A stretch of DNA of 64,000 bases from Cyclobacteriaceae bacterium. GTDB lineage: Bacteria > Bacteroidota > Bacteroidia > Cytophagales > Cyclobacteriaceae. Shown piece by piece: positions 55,110 to 63,657 of the stretch (position 1 is the stretch's first letter; the number at the start of each line of letters is the position of its first letter). The notes below the pieces were generated by a model. That model did no database searches. It was not told where the DNA came from and was given only the letters and a program-made list of their open reading frames with translations. The stretch lies in assembly GCA_019638395.1 (NCBI GenBank), contig JAHBTX010000001.1, positions 496,001 to 560,000 on the forward strand. The letters run 5' to 3'. The translations under genes and the position numbers were made by a program.

Positions 55110-56888
55110 TTACCTTCGGCCCCCAAACGACAAAGCATATCCAAATGAAACTCCAATGCGGAATGTGTGCGAAAATTTATTTTGGTTAACATCGGAGAAA
55201 ATATCTTCAAACCTGGGTTCCACATCAAAGCTGCGATAACCCAATCCATATCCAGTAAAGGCATCGATGGTTAAGCCATCATCATTATTGCGTTGCATCA
55301 ACCGCAAGCCAATTAATAAACCATATTCAGCCCGTTGTTCAGAAGCACTGGCTGTAAACGTAGTGCCGGGAATAAGTGGAAAATCGGTATTGGCAAAGTA
55401 GCCAACATTAGTAAAGCGTACCTCATGGGCAAAGTACCACATACCCGTTTTCACGGGATTATAAAACTTTTGCTTTACGGCAATGGTATAACCACGATCA
55501 AAAACTTTGTTGCGTGCCACATTTTTATCGGAAGTAAAAAAAGGATTGCGGATAGCAACAAACTCAAACTCGTGCCCCAATCGCTCTTCGTTGTAGAACT
55601 CAACTGCCATTGGCAATTGGCCTGCAAACATAAAGGCCGGATTACCTTGAAAGATAACACCCCGATACTCCGGGTAGCGTGGGTTGAAATAGGTAAACCC
55701 TCTTCGCACTTCTTTTTTTGTTTCGGAAGTAGTTTTGATACCACCACCATTTACCAGCATATTATTTTCGTAAACCGGTTTGTAATAGCCCGAAAGTTTA
55801 CCATCCTCTTCATACAACTCCCACGTACCTACCCGTAAAACATTTTCGATAGTGCCTTTGGTTTGCAAGGCCCCAGAAGCATAATAGCCTTTATAAGTTC
55901 CTTTACCCAATACAAAATCGCACTCGCCTTCCAACTTACCCTCCTCCGTATAATAACTCCACAAACCCTGGTTCTTCTCGTTTTCAATTCTACCCTTTAC
56001 CTTCAACTTTCCGGAGGGGTAATATTCCCGATACTCGCCACTTCCGGTAACATAGTTTACCTCGCTTCGTTTTTTTCCGCCCGGAGCAAATGCATTCCAA
56101 TAGCCATTCTTTTTACCGCCTTTATATTCCCCGCTTGCACTAAGTGCCCCATCTTCAAAAAAATAGTTCCACATCCCCACTGGTTCATCGTTTTCATAAG
56201 CCCCCTCTGCCGAAACTTTACCAGAGGCATAATAATGTTTCCAAATACCATTGCGTTTGCCATCGGTAAACTCACCTTCACTTTCCAAGGTTCCGTTTTC
56301 GGAAAAATATCGCCAGCGCCCTACTTGCTTTACACCTGCCTTTGGCCCCTCTGCAAAAACTTTCCCCGAATGATAATACTCGGTAAACCGGCCATGATCA
56401 TCGGTATATTCGCACTCGCCTCGCAGCACACCATCCTGAAAGTAAGATTGCCACAAACCGGTTCGTTTATTGGCAGTATAAGTTCCTGTTTCTTTCAAAT
56501 CACCGCTTTCGTAATAAATCTTCCACACACCTTCGCGTTGCCGATTATGAATGTTCCCCTCCATGCTCTTCTGTCCGTTTTCATAAAAATATTCCCACAA
56601 TCCATAATTGGAATTTTGTTGCAAAATGCCACGCATTTTTATGTTACCAGTTTCGTAAAAAAATTCCCATACACCCGAGGTTTCGTTGTTAACGAACTGA
56701 CCTTTCGATTCGATGTTGCCATTTAAGAAATAGGAAATGTAGCGGCCATGCAACACATTCTGAAGGGTGTCTTTAACCTGGTAAATTTCTTTGATTACTT
56801 TTTTTTCGGCATCGTGGTAGGTAGTGCGCTTAAACTGGGCCGTAGCCCAACCGGGTAAAAGCAAGAATAGCAATACCAACCTGCTCAT
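55110..56888 (-). CDS. YwqK-family MORN-repeat protein with beta-barrel-like C-terminus
   Basis: 592 residues. Signal peptide (SRLVLLFLLLPGWATAQ). Residues 20-385 hold about 15 MORN/YwqK units of roughly 23 residues with the pattern GxxxG.W..Y...G.. (for example GVWEFFYETGNIKMRGILQQ and GIWKHYYASGKVSAEGAYEN). The C-terminal 200 residues (RGFTYFNPRYPEYRGVIFQG, VAVKQKFYNPVKTGMWYFAH-like strands, ending FRIGVSFGYALSFGGRR) look like outer-membrane barrel strands. Database labels call the repeat part a YwqK antitoxin, but no toxin is adjacent and the exported, barrel-bearing form argues against that. Confidence 0.82.
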   Translation of the reverse strand: MSRLVLLFLLLPGWATAQFKRTTYHDAEKKVIKEIYQVKDTLQNVLHGRYISYFLNGNIESKGQFVNNETSGVWEFFYETGNIKMRGILQQNSNYGLWEYFYENGQKSMEGNIHNRQREGVWKIYYESGDLKETGTYTANKRTGLWQSYFQDGVLRGECEYTDDHGRFTEYYHSGKVFAEGPKAGVKQVGRWRYFSENGTLESEGEFTDGKRNGIWKHYYASGKVSAEGAYENDEPVGMWNYFFEDGALSASGEYKGGKKNGYWNAFAPGGKKRSEVNYVTGSGEYREYYPSGKLKVKGRIENEKNQGLWSYYTEEGKLEGECDFVLGKGTYKGYYASGALQTKGTIENVLRVGTWELYEEDGKLSGYYKPVYENNMLVNGGGIKTTSETKKEVRRGFTYFNPRYPEYRGVIFQGNPAFMFAGQLPMAVEFYNEERLGHEFEFVAIRNPFFTSDKNVARNKVFDRGYTIAVKQKFYNPVKTGMWYFAHEVRFTNVGYFANTDFPLIPGTTFTASASEQRAEYGLLIGLRLMQRNNDDGLTIDAFTGYGLGYRSFDVEPRFEDIFSDVNQNKFSHTFRIGVSFGYALSFGGRR

Positions 56889-56949
56889 GATTCCTGAATA
56901 CTTTTGAATAGTAAGTGGTAATCAAAGTTACGGAAATCTGCCAAACGAA

Positions 56950-57903
56950 TTATCGGCTCAAGGCATTCAATATACCTGCCTTACCCCACTCCTCCGTTTC
57001 AGATAGTGACCATAACTCCGGAAAAAATTGAATGCGCTGAAAGCGAGGGGGCAGATACTTTTGCCAATTGGTGCCCCCGGTAGCTTTTATATCGTCCGGA
57101 TCGCGCTGCAGATAACGCCCGGCCGATTTTAAATGCGCCAATGGCCACAACATATTGGCAAACTGATCCAGTTGCCGCAGCAATAATTTTACATTTTCAG
57201 AATCTGGAAATTGTTGTTGATACAGCTTGCGCAGATTTTTATTTCTAAAGCGCATACCGGTTTCCTTAAACAACTTTAAGTATTTTTCTTCGAATTGCTG
57301 AAGGGTTAAAGTCTTTTTTCCGGAAGCGAGTTCGGTGGCACCGCTACGCCAATATAAATGTTCTACCTGCTGTTCTAAGTCGCTGTACTCTTGCAACGAT
57401 TCGCGCATGCCTACGCTTACCAGGTTAATCATATCAGTGCAACAAATTTCAATTAACCGGTATTGTGCCGATTGAAATCCGGAAGCTGGTAGCAACGACA
57501 TTCTAAATTTCAGAAACTGTTCTTTTTCCATACCATCTACCATTACGGCAAATGAGTTTTCAAGCAGTTGAAAATAACGCACCATGCGTGTAATCCTTTC
57601 GGTAAAAAACTTTTCATCCAGGTTTTCTTTGGCAGCAACCTGTTCCAGTTCCCACAAAATCAAGTTGAAGTATAATTCGGTAATCTGGTGATAAACGATA
57701 AACACCTTTTCATCAGGAAAATGTGTTTTGGGATTTTGTAAACTTAACAGTGTATCCAGGTGAATGTAATCCCAATAGGTAAGATAATCGGCATGCAGCA
57801 AGCCATCCAGGTAGGAAGATAAATCCTGCCCCATAACGGTGTATTTCTGTTGCAACTTTTTCAGAAGTTCGGCAAGGCTGGGATCAAGCGAAGAATTGTC
57901 CAT
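56950..57903 (-). CDS. Tryptophan 2,3-dioxygenase
   Basis: 317 residues from the ATG at 57903. Opens the indole ring of Trp to N-formylkynurenine with a haem. Motifs: YLTYWDYIHLDTLLSLQNPK, DEKVFIVYHQITELYFNLIL (haem-pocket His), RMVRYFQLLENSFAVMVDGM, FLKFRMSLLPASGFQSAQYR, and AGRYLQRDPDDIKATGGTNW at the C-terminus with the Thr-rich substrate loop. First step of the kynurenine pathway. Divergent from a glutaryl-CoA-dehydrogenase-like gene 54 bases away. Confidence 0.93.
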   Translation of the reverse strand: MDNSSLDPSLAELLKKLQQKYTVMGQDLSSYLDGLLHADYLTYWDYIHLDTLLSLQNPKTHFPDEKVFIVYHQITELYFNLILWELEQVAAKENLDEKFFTERITRMVRYFQLLENSFAVMVDGMEKEQFLKFRMSLLPASGFQSAQYRLIEICCTDMINLVSVGMRESLQEYSDLEQQVEHLYWRSGATELASGKKTLTLQQFEEKYLKLFKETGMRFRNKNLRKLYQQQFPDSENVKLLLRQLDQFANMLWPLAHLKSAGRYLQRDPDDIKATGGTNWQKYLPPRFQRIQFFPELWSLSETEEWGKAGILNALSR

Positions 57904-57923
57904 AGGAATTATCAATACTTGCG

Positions 57924-57931
57924 TAAATTTG
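57924..57931 (+). promoter_or_regulatory. Candidate -7 promoter box for the acyl-CoA dehydrogenase gene
   Basis: TAAATTTG matches TAnnTTTG and lies 27 bases before the ATG at 57958 in the short divergent intergenic region; a clear -33 TTTG is not present. Confidence 0.4.
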
Positions 57932-57957
57932 ACCAATCACACAGAATAACCAAAACT

Positions 57958-59175
57958 ATGTCGTTAAAAGCTACCGAAGCCACAACAAGAAAGAGCACTA
58001 AACAAGACAACTACGAACAACCCGATTTTTATGCAGTTGATGATCTGTTGACTGAAGAACAAAAGTTGGTTCGCAGTGCTATTCGGGATTTTGTGAAGCG
58101 AGAAATTTCGCCCTATATAGAAGACTGGGCACAACGCGCACACTTTCCGTACGAGATTGTGAAAAAGTTTGGCGATATAGGAGCCTTTGGGCCAACCATT
58201 CCGCAACAATATGGTGGTGGGGGTTTGGATTACATTTCTTATGGTATTCTGATGCAGGAAATTGAGCGGGGCGATTCAGGTATGAGATCAACTGCCTCGG
58301 TACAGGGTTCGTTGGTTATGTATCCCATTTATAAATTCGGTAACGAAGAGCAACGCAAAAAATATTTACCCAAGCTTGCCAATGGCGAGTGGTTGGGCTG
58401 TTTCGGTTTAACCGAACCCGACCATGGTTCCAATCCATCGGGTATGGTTACCAATTTTAAAGACATGGGCGATCATTACCTATTGAATGGAGCCAAGATG
58501 TGGATTTCAAATTCGCCAAAAGCCGATGTGGCGGTGGTGTGGGCAAAGAATGAAGCCGGTCGCATTCATGGTTTGATTGTGGAACGTGGCATGCCGGGCT
58601 TTACCACACCCGAAACACATGGCAAGTGGAGCCTTCGTGCCAGCACTACTGGTGAATTAGTGTTTGATAATGTAAAAGTTCCGAAAGAAAATCTATTGCC
58701 AGGCAAAAATGGTTTAGGCGCGCCCATGATGTGTCTTGATTCAGCACGCTATGGTATTGCCTGGGGTGCAATAGGTGCGGCTATGGATTGTTATGATTCG
58801 GCCAGTCGGTATGCGAAAGAACGCATTCAATTTGGTAAGCCGATCGGATCATTTCAGTTAGTGCAGAAAAAATTAGCGGAGATGTTAACCGAAATAACAA
58901 AAGCGCAACTACTGAACTGGCGTTTAGGTGTATTAATGAATGAAGGCAAGGCGACAACGGCTCAGATTTCATTAGCAAAAAGAAACAGTGTACACACAGC
59001 GCTGGAGATTGCGCGCGAAGCCCGGCAAATACATGGCGGCATGGGCATTACGGGCGAGTACCCGATTATGCGCCACATGATGAACCTGGAGTCGGTTATA
59101 ACCTATGAAGGCACACACGATATTCACTTATTGATTTTAGGAAATCATATTACGGGGATAGCAGCGTTTAGCTGA
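57958..59175 (+). CDS. Acyl-CoA dehydrogenase, glutaryl-CoA dehydrogenase-like
   Basis: 405 residues from the ATG at 57958. Acyl-CoA dehydrogenase fold: FGDIGAFGPTIPQQYGGGGL, WLGCFGLTEPDHGSNPSG, MWISNSPKADVAVVWAKNEA, and C-terminal MNLESVITYEGTHDIHLLIL with catalytic Glu at about 384. The GMRSTASVQGSLVMYPIY segment carries the Arg that binds the glutaryl carboxylate in glutaryl-CoA dehydrogenases, and the YEGTHDIH box is typical of them. It would convert glutaryl-CoA to crotonyl-CoA in lysine and tryptophan breakdown. Placement opposite tryptophan dioxygenase supports the assignment. Confidence 0.88.
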   Translation: MSLKATEATTRKSTKQDNYEQPDFYAVDDLLTEEQKLVRSAIRDFVKREISPYIEDWAQRAHFPYEIVKKFGDIGAFGPTIPQQYGGGGLDYISYGILMQEIERGDSGMRSTASVQGSLVMYPIYKFGNEEQRKKYLPKLANGEWLGCFGLTEPDHGSNPSGMVTNFKDMGDHYLLNGAKMWISNSPKADVAVVWAKNEAGRIHGLIVERGMPGFTTPETHGKWSLRASTTGELVFDNVKVPKENLLPGKNGLGAPMMCLDSARYGIAWGAIGAAMDCYDSASRYAKERIQFGKPIGSFQLVQKKLAEMLTEITKAQLLNWRLGVLMNEGKATTAQISLAKRNSVHTALEIAREARQIHGGMGITGEYPIMRHMMNLESVITYEGTHDIHLLILGNHITGIAAFS

Positions 59176-59193
59176 GCCGATTTTAAAGACTTT

Positions 59194-59518
59194 TTATTCC
59201 TCATTAAACTGATTCTTCAGAACAGGAAGGTCGTTCTGTGCAATTTCCCAAACCAATCTGAAATTAACTCCGAAATATTCATGGATTGAGATGTTTCGAA
59301 AACCTCTGATAGGCTTCCATTCAATTTGAGGATGAGCATTCTTAAACTCGTCTGAAAGCTGATTACAGGCCTCTCCGATTATTTCAATTTGCTTTATTGT
59401 TGCGAAACGTTTTTCTGAATTGTTCAGGAAGTCTTCATAGGACTCTTGGTCAAGATACTTCATTAACAGCATCTATGATGTGAAGTATCCTTATTCTATC
59501 AGGCACTTTGCCTTTCAT
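59194..59518 (-). pseudogene. HepT-family ribonuclease toxin, frameshifted
   Basis: The C-terminal 88 residues are intact HepT: IEIIGEACNQLSDEFKNAHP and RNISIHEYFGV, which contains the RX4HXY catalytic motif (R-NISI-H-E-Y). The expected N-terminus is present in another frame: an ATG at 59518, overlapping the MNT gene, reads KGKVPDRIRILHIIDAVNEV before a TGA. Frames join near 59458-59465 with one base too many or two too few; corrected length is about 107 residues, normal for HepT. A shorter product could still start at the in-frame ATG 59472. The toxin half is therefore doubtful. Confidence 0.75.
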
Positions 59519-59801
59519 AAATCAGAATCTTGTCTTGATCAACAAATGGTTTTATGTATTGAGAGATACCCTCATCGCTTACCAATTCAACTCGTGTTTT
59601 TAACAATTCCTCAAGTTCAATTTGATAAGAGAAAAATTTCATACCTATCGGAAAAGAGTGATCTAACTCAACAAGTATATCAAGATCACTATCGGAAGTA
59701 GCTTCATTTCGAGCTACAGAACCAAATACATAAGCCCGTTTCACTGGCTTATTTGCAAAAAAGCGCTGAATAAGATTCTTATTTTGAACGGACAATTTCA
59801 C
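59499..59801 (-). CDS. MNT-type minimal nucleotidyltransferase antitoxin
   Basis: 100 residues, GTG start. The nucleotidyltransferase motif GSX10DXD is present (GSVARNEATSDSDLDILVEL), followed by the third Asp/Glu-bearing strand near TRVELVSDEGISQYIKPFV. In characterised type VII systems MNT AMPylates the HepT ribonuclease to silence it. The HepT start lies inside this gene's 3' end (20-base overlap), the usual layout. The antitoxin is intact although the toxin frame is broken. Confidence 0.9.
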   Translation of the reverse strand: MKLSVQNKNLIQRFFANKPVKRAYVFGSVARNEATSDSDLDILVELDHSFPIGMKFFSYQIELEELLKTRVELVSDEGISQYIKPFVDQDKILIYERQSA

Positions 59802-59816
59802 TTACCAAAGGTACAA

Positions 59817-60881
59817 TCAATTTTCTATAAACCCACTAATCGTTATCCGTTGTACGGGATTGCGCGGGTCGGTGGAATAAATCGTGATCGACTTATTTTG
59901 CGTGCCCGCACGACCTTTCGTATCCAGCAGTATTTTAATTGAAGTAGTTTCGCCAGGTTGCAGACTTGCTTTATCTAATGTAGTTGTTACACAAGTACAA
60001 TTCGATTGTACTTCACGAATTACCAATGGTTGTTTGCCCTTATTTTGAATTGTAGCTGTTAGTTCACTTTTAGTTCCAGCTTGTATTCTTCCAAAATCAA
60101 GTGCATAATTGGAAGCAAGCAGCACGGGCGCTTTAGTAAGTTCAGCCGCAGTAAGTGTTGGAAAAAATTCTTCGGCCGTTGCAAATACTGAGAGTGATTT
60201 AATTGAATCTGATTCATTCGTAATCAACTCTATTCTATCAGCAATAAAACCATAGCGATTCAAAGCCTTAGCATCATAACTCAAACTGAGCAAACCTGTT
60301 TCACCCACTTTTAAAGTTATAGGTGTAGTAACTCTTATGTGCGCTGGAGAGTTTGCTCGTTTAATTGTAAGAGTTTCGGTGCCCGCATTCTGAATTTTAT
60401 ACTCCTGCGTAATAGCGGGTTTGTTCACAAAAACTTTTCCGATGGTTAGTGAGTTGCTCTTTACCCGTAAACTTCCCAAGGCTACCTTCAACTCATCACC
60501 ACCCGATTTTTTATCCACCACATTTCCTTTAATGGTGAGTACAATCGGATTTTTTTCAATATTGGTGGTTACGGTTAAGGTTTTATTAAAATAACCGGGC
60601 TTGCCTTTCGGGTCGAAACTTACCTTGATAAAACCTGAACCCGAAGCCGCTATTGTTTCCTTCGTCCAGCCGGGGGTAGTGCAACCACACGAAGCCTGCA
60701 CATTTAAAATGCGCATGGGTCTGTTGGCCAGATTGGTAAACGTAAATTCATAGTCCACCGCACCTGCCGATTCCACCACTTCGCCAAAATCGTATGTTTT
60801 CGATTTAAAAAATACAGGTTCAGTTAACTGCCCTGCTACTAAACCGGGAATTAAAAAAAACAGAATAGCGATCAATTTCAT
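59817..60881 (-). CDS. DUF1573-containing secreted protein
   Basis: 354 residues with signal peptide (KLIAILFFLIPGLVAGQ). Two DUF1573 (ASPM/SPD-2/hydin-like Ig) domains are clear: one at about 25-125 with FFKSKTYDFGEVVESAGAVD and QASCGCTTPGWTKETI, and one at about 255-354 with ALDFGRIQAGTKSELTATIQ and QSNCTCVTTTLDKASLQPGE. A divergent beta domain lies between them. The CGC/CTC Cys pairs are characteristic. Periplasmic or surface-exposed; function unknown. Spacing of 15 bases from the MNT gene may mean co-transcription. Confidence 0.9.
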   Translation of the reverse strand: MKLIAILFFLIPGLVAGQLTEPVFFKSKTYDFGEVVESAGAVDYEFTFTNLANRPMRILNVQASCGCTTPGWTKETIAASGSGFIKVSFDPKGKPGYFNKTLTVTTNIEKNPIVLTIKGNVVDKKSGGDELKVALGSLRVKSNSLTIGKVFVNKPAITQEYKIQNAGTETLTIKRANSPAHIRVTTPITLKVGETGLLSLSYDAKALNRYGFIADRIELITNESDSIKSLSVFATAEEFFPTLTAAELTKAPVLLASNYALDFGRIQAGTKSELTATIQNKGKQPLVIREVQSNCTCVTTTLDKASLQPGETTSIKILLDTKGRAGTQNKSITIYSTDPRNPVQRITISGFIEN

Positions 60882-60987
60882 GCTGCAAAACTAAAATATA
60901 GAATCCTTCCAACCTGAATCTTCATCGCAAATAATTCATCAATCAACTGCACCAATTACACTTTCTTGCCTTTATTTGCAGCCAATT

Positions 60988-61956
60988 ATGGCACGAATTC
61001 TTACAGGCATCCAAAGCAGTGGCCGCCCCCATTTAGGTAATCTGCTTGGCGCGATTATACCCGCGATCAAACTTTCGCAACAACCCGGCAACGAATCCTT
61101 TTTTTTCATTGCCGATCTGCATTCATTAACCACTATCAAAGATGCTAAAACCCGTATCGCCAACGTACAGGCAGTTGCGGCTGCATGGCTGGCTTTTGGA
61201 TTTGATGTGGACAAAAATCTGCTCTATCGTCAAAGCCAGATTCCGGAAGTGTGTGAACTTACCTGGTACTTAAACTGCTTTACACCCTTCCCTATGTTGG
61301 CCAACGCCCATTCTTTTAAGGATAAGGCTGACCGGCTTTCGGATGTGAATGCAGGATTGTTTACATATCCCGTTTTAATGACAGCCGATATTATTCTTTA
61401 CAATGCCAACTTTGTTCCGGTAGGTAAAGACCAGCGCCAGCATTTGGAAATGGCGCGCGATATAGCCAGTTCGTTCAATAACACTTATGGCGAAACCTTT
61501 GTGTTGCCTGAAGCCCGCATCGAAGAATCGGTTATGACCATTCCGGGTACGGATGGCCAGAAGATGAGCAAATCGTATAATAACATCATCGACATTTTTT
61601 TACCTGAAAAGGAATTGAAGAAACAAATCGGAACCATAGTTACCGATAGTACACCTTTGGAAGAACCAAAAAATCCTGATACTGATAATGTGTTTGCCAT
61701 TTATAAACTCATCGCCACACCAGATCAAACGGAAGTGCTGCGACAAAAATACCTGGCCGGCAATTTCGGGTATGGTCATGCCAAGCAAGAGTTACTTTCG
61801 CTGATTCTTGAGAAATATTCGAAAGAGCGCGAAGTGTTTAATTACTACATGAGCAACCCAACTGAACTGGATAAAAAATTAGCACAAAGCGAAGCCAAAG
61901 CCCGCGAAATTGCCCGATCAGTATTAAACAAAGTTAGAAGCAAACTGGGCTATTAA
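60988..61956 (+). CDS. trpS: Tryptophanyl-tRNA synthetase
   Basis: 322 residues from the ATG at 60988; the earlier ATG at 60976 adds four non-conserved residues. Class I synthetase signatures: the HIGH-equivalent PHLGN in TGIQSSGRPHLGN, FFIADLHSLTT, VGKDQRQHLEMARDIA and the KMSKS loop at 192-196 in GTDGQKMSKSYN. Charges tRNA-Trp. Monocistronic with a strong two-way terminator. Confidence 0.97.
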   Translation: MARILTGIQSSGRPHLGNLLGAIIPAIKLSQQPGNESFFFIADLHSLTTIKDAKTRIANVQAVAAAWLAFGFDVDKNLLYRQSQIPEVCELTWYLNCFTPFPMLANAHSFKDKADRLSDVNAGLFTYPVLMTADIILYNANFVPVGKDQRQHLEMARDIASSFNNTYGETFVLPEARIEESVMTIPGTDGQKMSKSYNNIIDIFLPEKELKKQIGTIVTDSTPLEEPKNPDTDNVFAIYKLIATPDQTEVLRQKYLAGNFGYGHAKQELLSLILEKYSKEREVFNYYMSNPTELDKKLAQSEAKAREIARSVLNKVRSKLGY

Positions 61957-61959
61957 AGC

Positions 61960-61997
61960 AAAGGCCGCTCAACATACAATGCGAGCGGCCTTTTTTA
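61960..61997. terminator. Bidirectional terminator after trpS
   Basis: AAAGGCCGCTC (61960-61970) pairs with GAGCGGCCTTT (61983-61993) and is flanked by A-rich and T-rich sequence; the next gene is convergent. Confidence 0.92.
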
Positions 61998-62012
61998 TTA
62001 TCGGTAATTCGA

Positions 62013-62420
62013 TTACTTAACAGTCCAAACCACTTGCTGCTGATCGGCACCAACATTTAGAATAACCCGCATCGGATTCGGTACGATCACCAGTTTTGTA
62101 TCCTTGCCGGGAATTGAATCTACTTCCACAAACACACCTTCTTTGTTGGTTACAGCGTATTCATTCTTTTCGTTGATAGAATATGTTTTTGCCAGGTAAG
62201 CAATGGGATATAGCACATCCGTATCGGGACAATACTTATCGTGTACATCTTGCAATACCTCCTCCAGGTAATCACCGTACTTAACTTGTAATGAGTCTTC
62301 CAAATCGTGCAGTTCCTCCTCCAGATCATCATACTTGGGATTGTTATAATCAATTTTAGAAAGTGCATTTCTGCGCTTGGCTATTTCCTGAATTGCTTTA
62401 TCAAGTTCCTTTACATCCAT
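62013..62420 (-). CDS. Conserved hypothetical protein with N-terminal coiled coil
   Basis: 135 residues from the Met at 62420; ATG at 62441 is an alternative. Residues 1-50 are an acidic coiled coil (DDLEEELHDLEDSLQVKYGD). The rest contains DVHDKYCPDTDVLYPIAYLA, VFVEVDSIPGKDTKLVIVPN and MRVILNVGADQQQVVWTV, a probable small beta domain. Soluble, no signal. I do not know the family; gene neighbourhood (TrpS, HppD) gives no clue. Confidence 0.7.
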   Translation of the reverse strand: MDVKELDKAIQEIAKRRNALSKIDYNNPKYDDLEEELHDLEDSLQVKYGDYLEEVLQDVHDKYCPDTDVLYPIAYLAKTYSINEKNEYAVTNKEGVFVEVDSIPGKDTKLVIVPNPMRVILNVGADQQQVVWTVK

Positions 62421-62482
62421 GATTATTGAAAATTTTGTCAAGATTATGGAAACGGAGCCTAAATTAAAACTGGCCGATTGAT

Positions 62483-62490
62483 TAATTTTG
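62483..62490 (+). promoter_or_regulatory. Candidate -7 promoter box for hppD
   Basis: TAATTTTG matches TAnnTTTG, 23 bases before the ATG at 62513; no clear -33 TTTG. Confidence 0.35.
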
Positions 62491-62512
62491 AAACATCAGC
62501 AATTAATTAAGT

Positions 62513-63607
62513 ATGAATCAGGATTTTCTACCCATCCTTGGTACCGACCACATTGAGTTTTATGTGGGCAACGCCAAACAAGCCGCATTGTTTTATCAAC
62601 ATTGTATGGGCTTTGAGCTTACTGCCTATGCTGGGCCCGAAACAGGCGTGCGCGACCGAGCTTCGTATGTACTAACACAAGGAAAAATAAAATTTGTTTT
62701 AACTACCAGTTTACAACCCGATACACCCATTGCACAGCATGTTGCCAAACATGGCGATGGAGTAAAAGTGCTGGCACTTTGGGTAGATGATGCCGAAAAA
62801 TCATTTCGGGAAACAGTAGCGCGTGGTGGTGCTCCGGCCATAGCACCAGCAACTTTAAAAGACACACATGGTGAAGTTGTTGTCTCATCCATCCATACCT
62901 ATGGTGATACCCTGCACACCTTCGTAGAAAGAAAGAATTATAAAGGTGCTTTTTTGCCCGGTTATCAACCTGTAAAAACCAATTGGAAACCCGAACCCAT
63001 CGGATTAAAGTATGTAGATCATTGTGTGGGGAATGTAGAGTTGGGTAAAATGAACCATTGGGTTGAGTTCTACGAAAAAGTAATGGGTTTCAACCTGCTT
63101 ATCACATTCGATGACAAGGACATCTCTACCGAGTACAGTGCCTTAATGTCCAAAGTTGTTTCCAATGGAAATGGTTATATCAAGTTTCCGATCAATGAGC
63201 CGGCATCGGGAAAAAAGAAATCGCAAATAGAAGAATACCTTGATTTTTATAAAGGCCCGGGTGTGCAACATATTGCCATCGCTACCGATGATATTATTCA
63301 CACAGTAGCCGAACTAAGGCGCAGAGGTGTTGAGTTTTTACGAGTGCCCGATGTGTATTATGATGATGTATTGGATCGTGTAGGGCACATCAACGAAGAT
63401 ATTCAGGCATTAAAGAAATTAAATATCCTGATCGATCGAGATGAAGAAGGTTACCTGTTGCAGATATTCACCAAGCCGATTCAAGATCGTCCTACCCTAT
63501 TCTTTGAAATAATCGAGCGAAATGGTGCCAAATCTTTTGGCAAAGGAAACTTTAAAGCTTTATTCGAAGCCATTGAAATGGAGCAAGGCTTACGCGGAAA
63601 TCTATAA
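62513..63607 (+). CDS. hppD: 4-hydroxyphenylpyruvate dioxygenase
   Basis: 364 residues, two vicinal-oxygen-chelate domains. It converts 4-hydroxyphenylpyruvate to homogentisate in tyrosine breakdown using Fe(II). The iron ligands are visible: His170 in KYVDHCVGNVE, His253 in GVQHIAIATDDI and Glu332 in PTLFFEIIERNG. The C-terminal FGKGNFKALFEAIEMEQ is the family's closing helix. Monocistronic, with a stem structure after it. Confidence 0.97.
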   Translation: MNQDFLPILGTDHIEFYVGNAKQAALFYQHCMGFELTAYAGPETGVRDRASYVLTQGKIKFVLTTSLQPDTPIAQHVAKHGDGVKVLALWVDDAEKSFRETVARGGAPAIAPATLKDTHGEVVVSSIHTYGDTLHTFVERKNYKGAFLPGYQPVKTNWKPEPIGLKYVDHCVGNVELGKMNHWVEFYEKVMGFNLLITFDDKDISTEYSALMSKVVSNGNGYIKFPINEPASGKKKSQIEEYLDFYKGPGVQHIAIATDDIIHTVAELRRRGVEFLRVPDVYYDDVLDRVGHINEDIQALKKLNILIDRDEEGYLLQIFTKPIQDRPTLFFEIIERNGAKSFGKGNFKALFEAIEMEQGLRGNL

Positions 63608-63612
63608 ACGAG

Positions 63613-63645
63613 AGAAAGCTGCCCGAATTACCGGACAGCTTTCTT
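63613..63645. terminator. Stem-loop between convergent genes after hppD
   Basis: AGAAAGCTGCCCG pairs with CGGACAGCTTTCT with one mismatch; the following T-run is short, so termination may be moderate. Confidence 0.6.
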
Positions 63646-63657
63646 AACTTTACAAAG

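Noticed and set aside
55863-56726. 287-codon plus-strand frame
   Set aside because: Antisense shadow of the MORN-repeat gene; the repeat structure keeps the opposite frame open.
57850-57957. Upstream extension of the acyl-CoA dehydrogenase into the dioxygenase gene
   Set aside because: The extension overlaps the divergent gene and lacks family similarity; the ATG at 57958 fits family length and has a promoter box just upstream.
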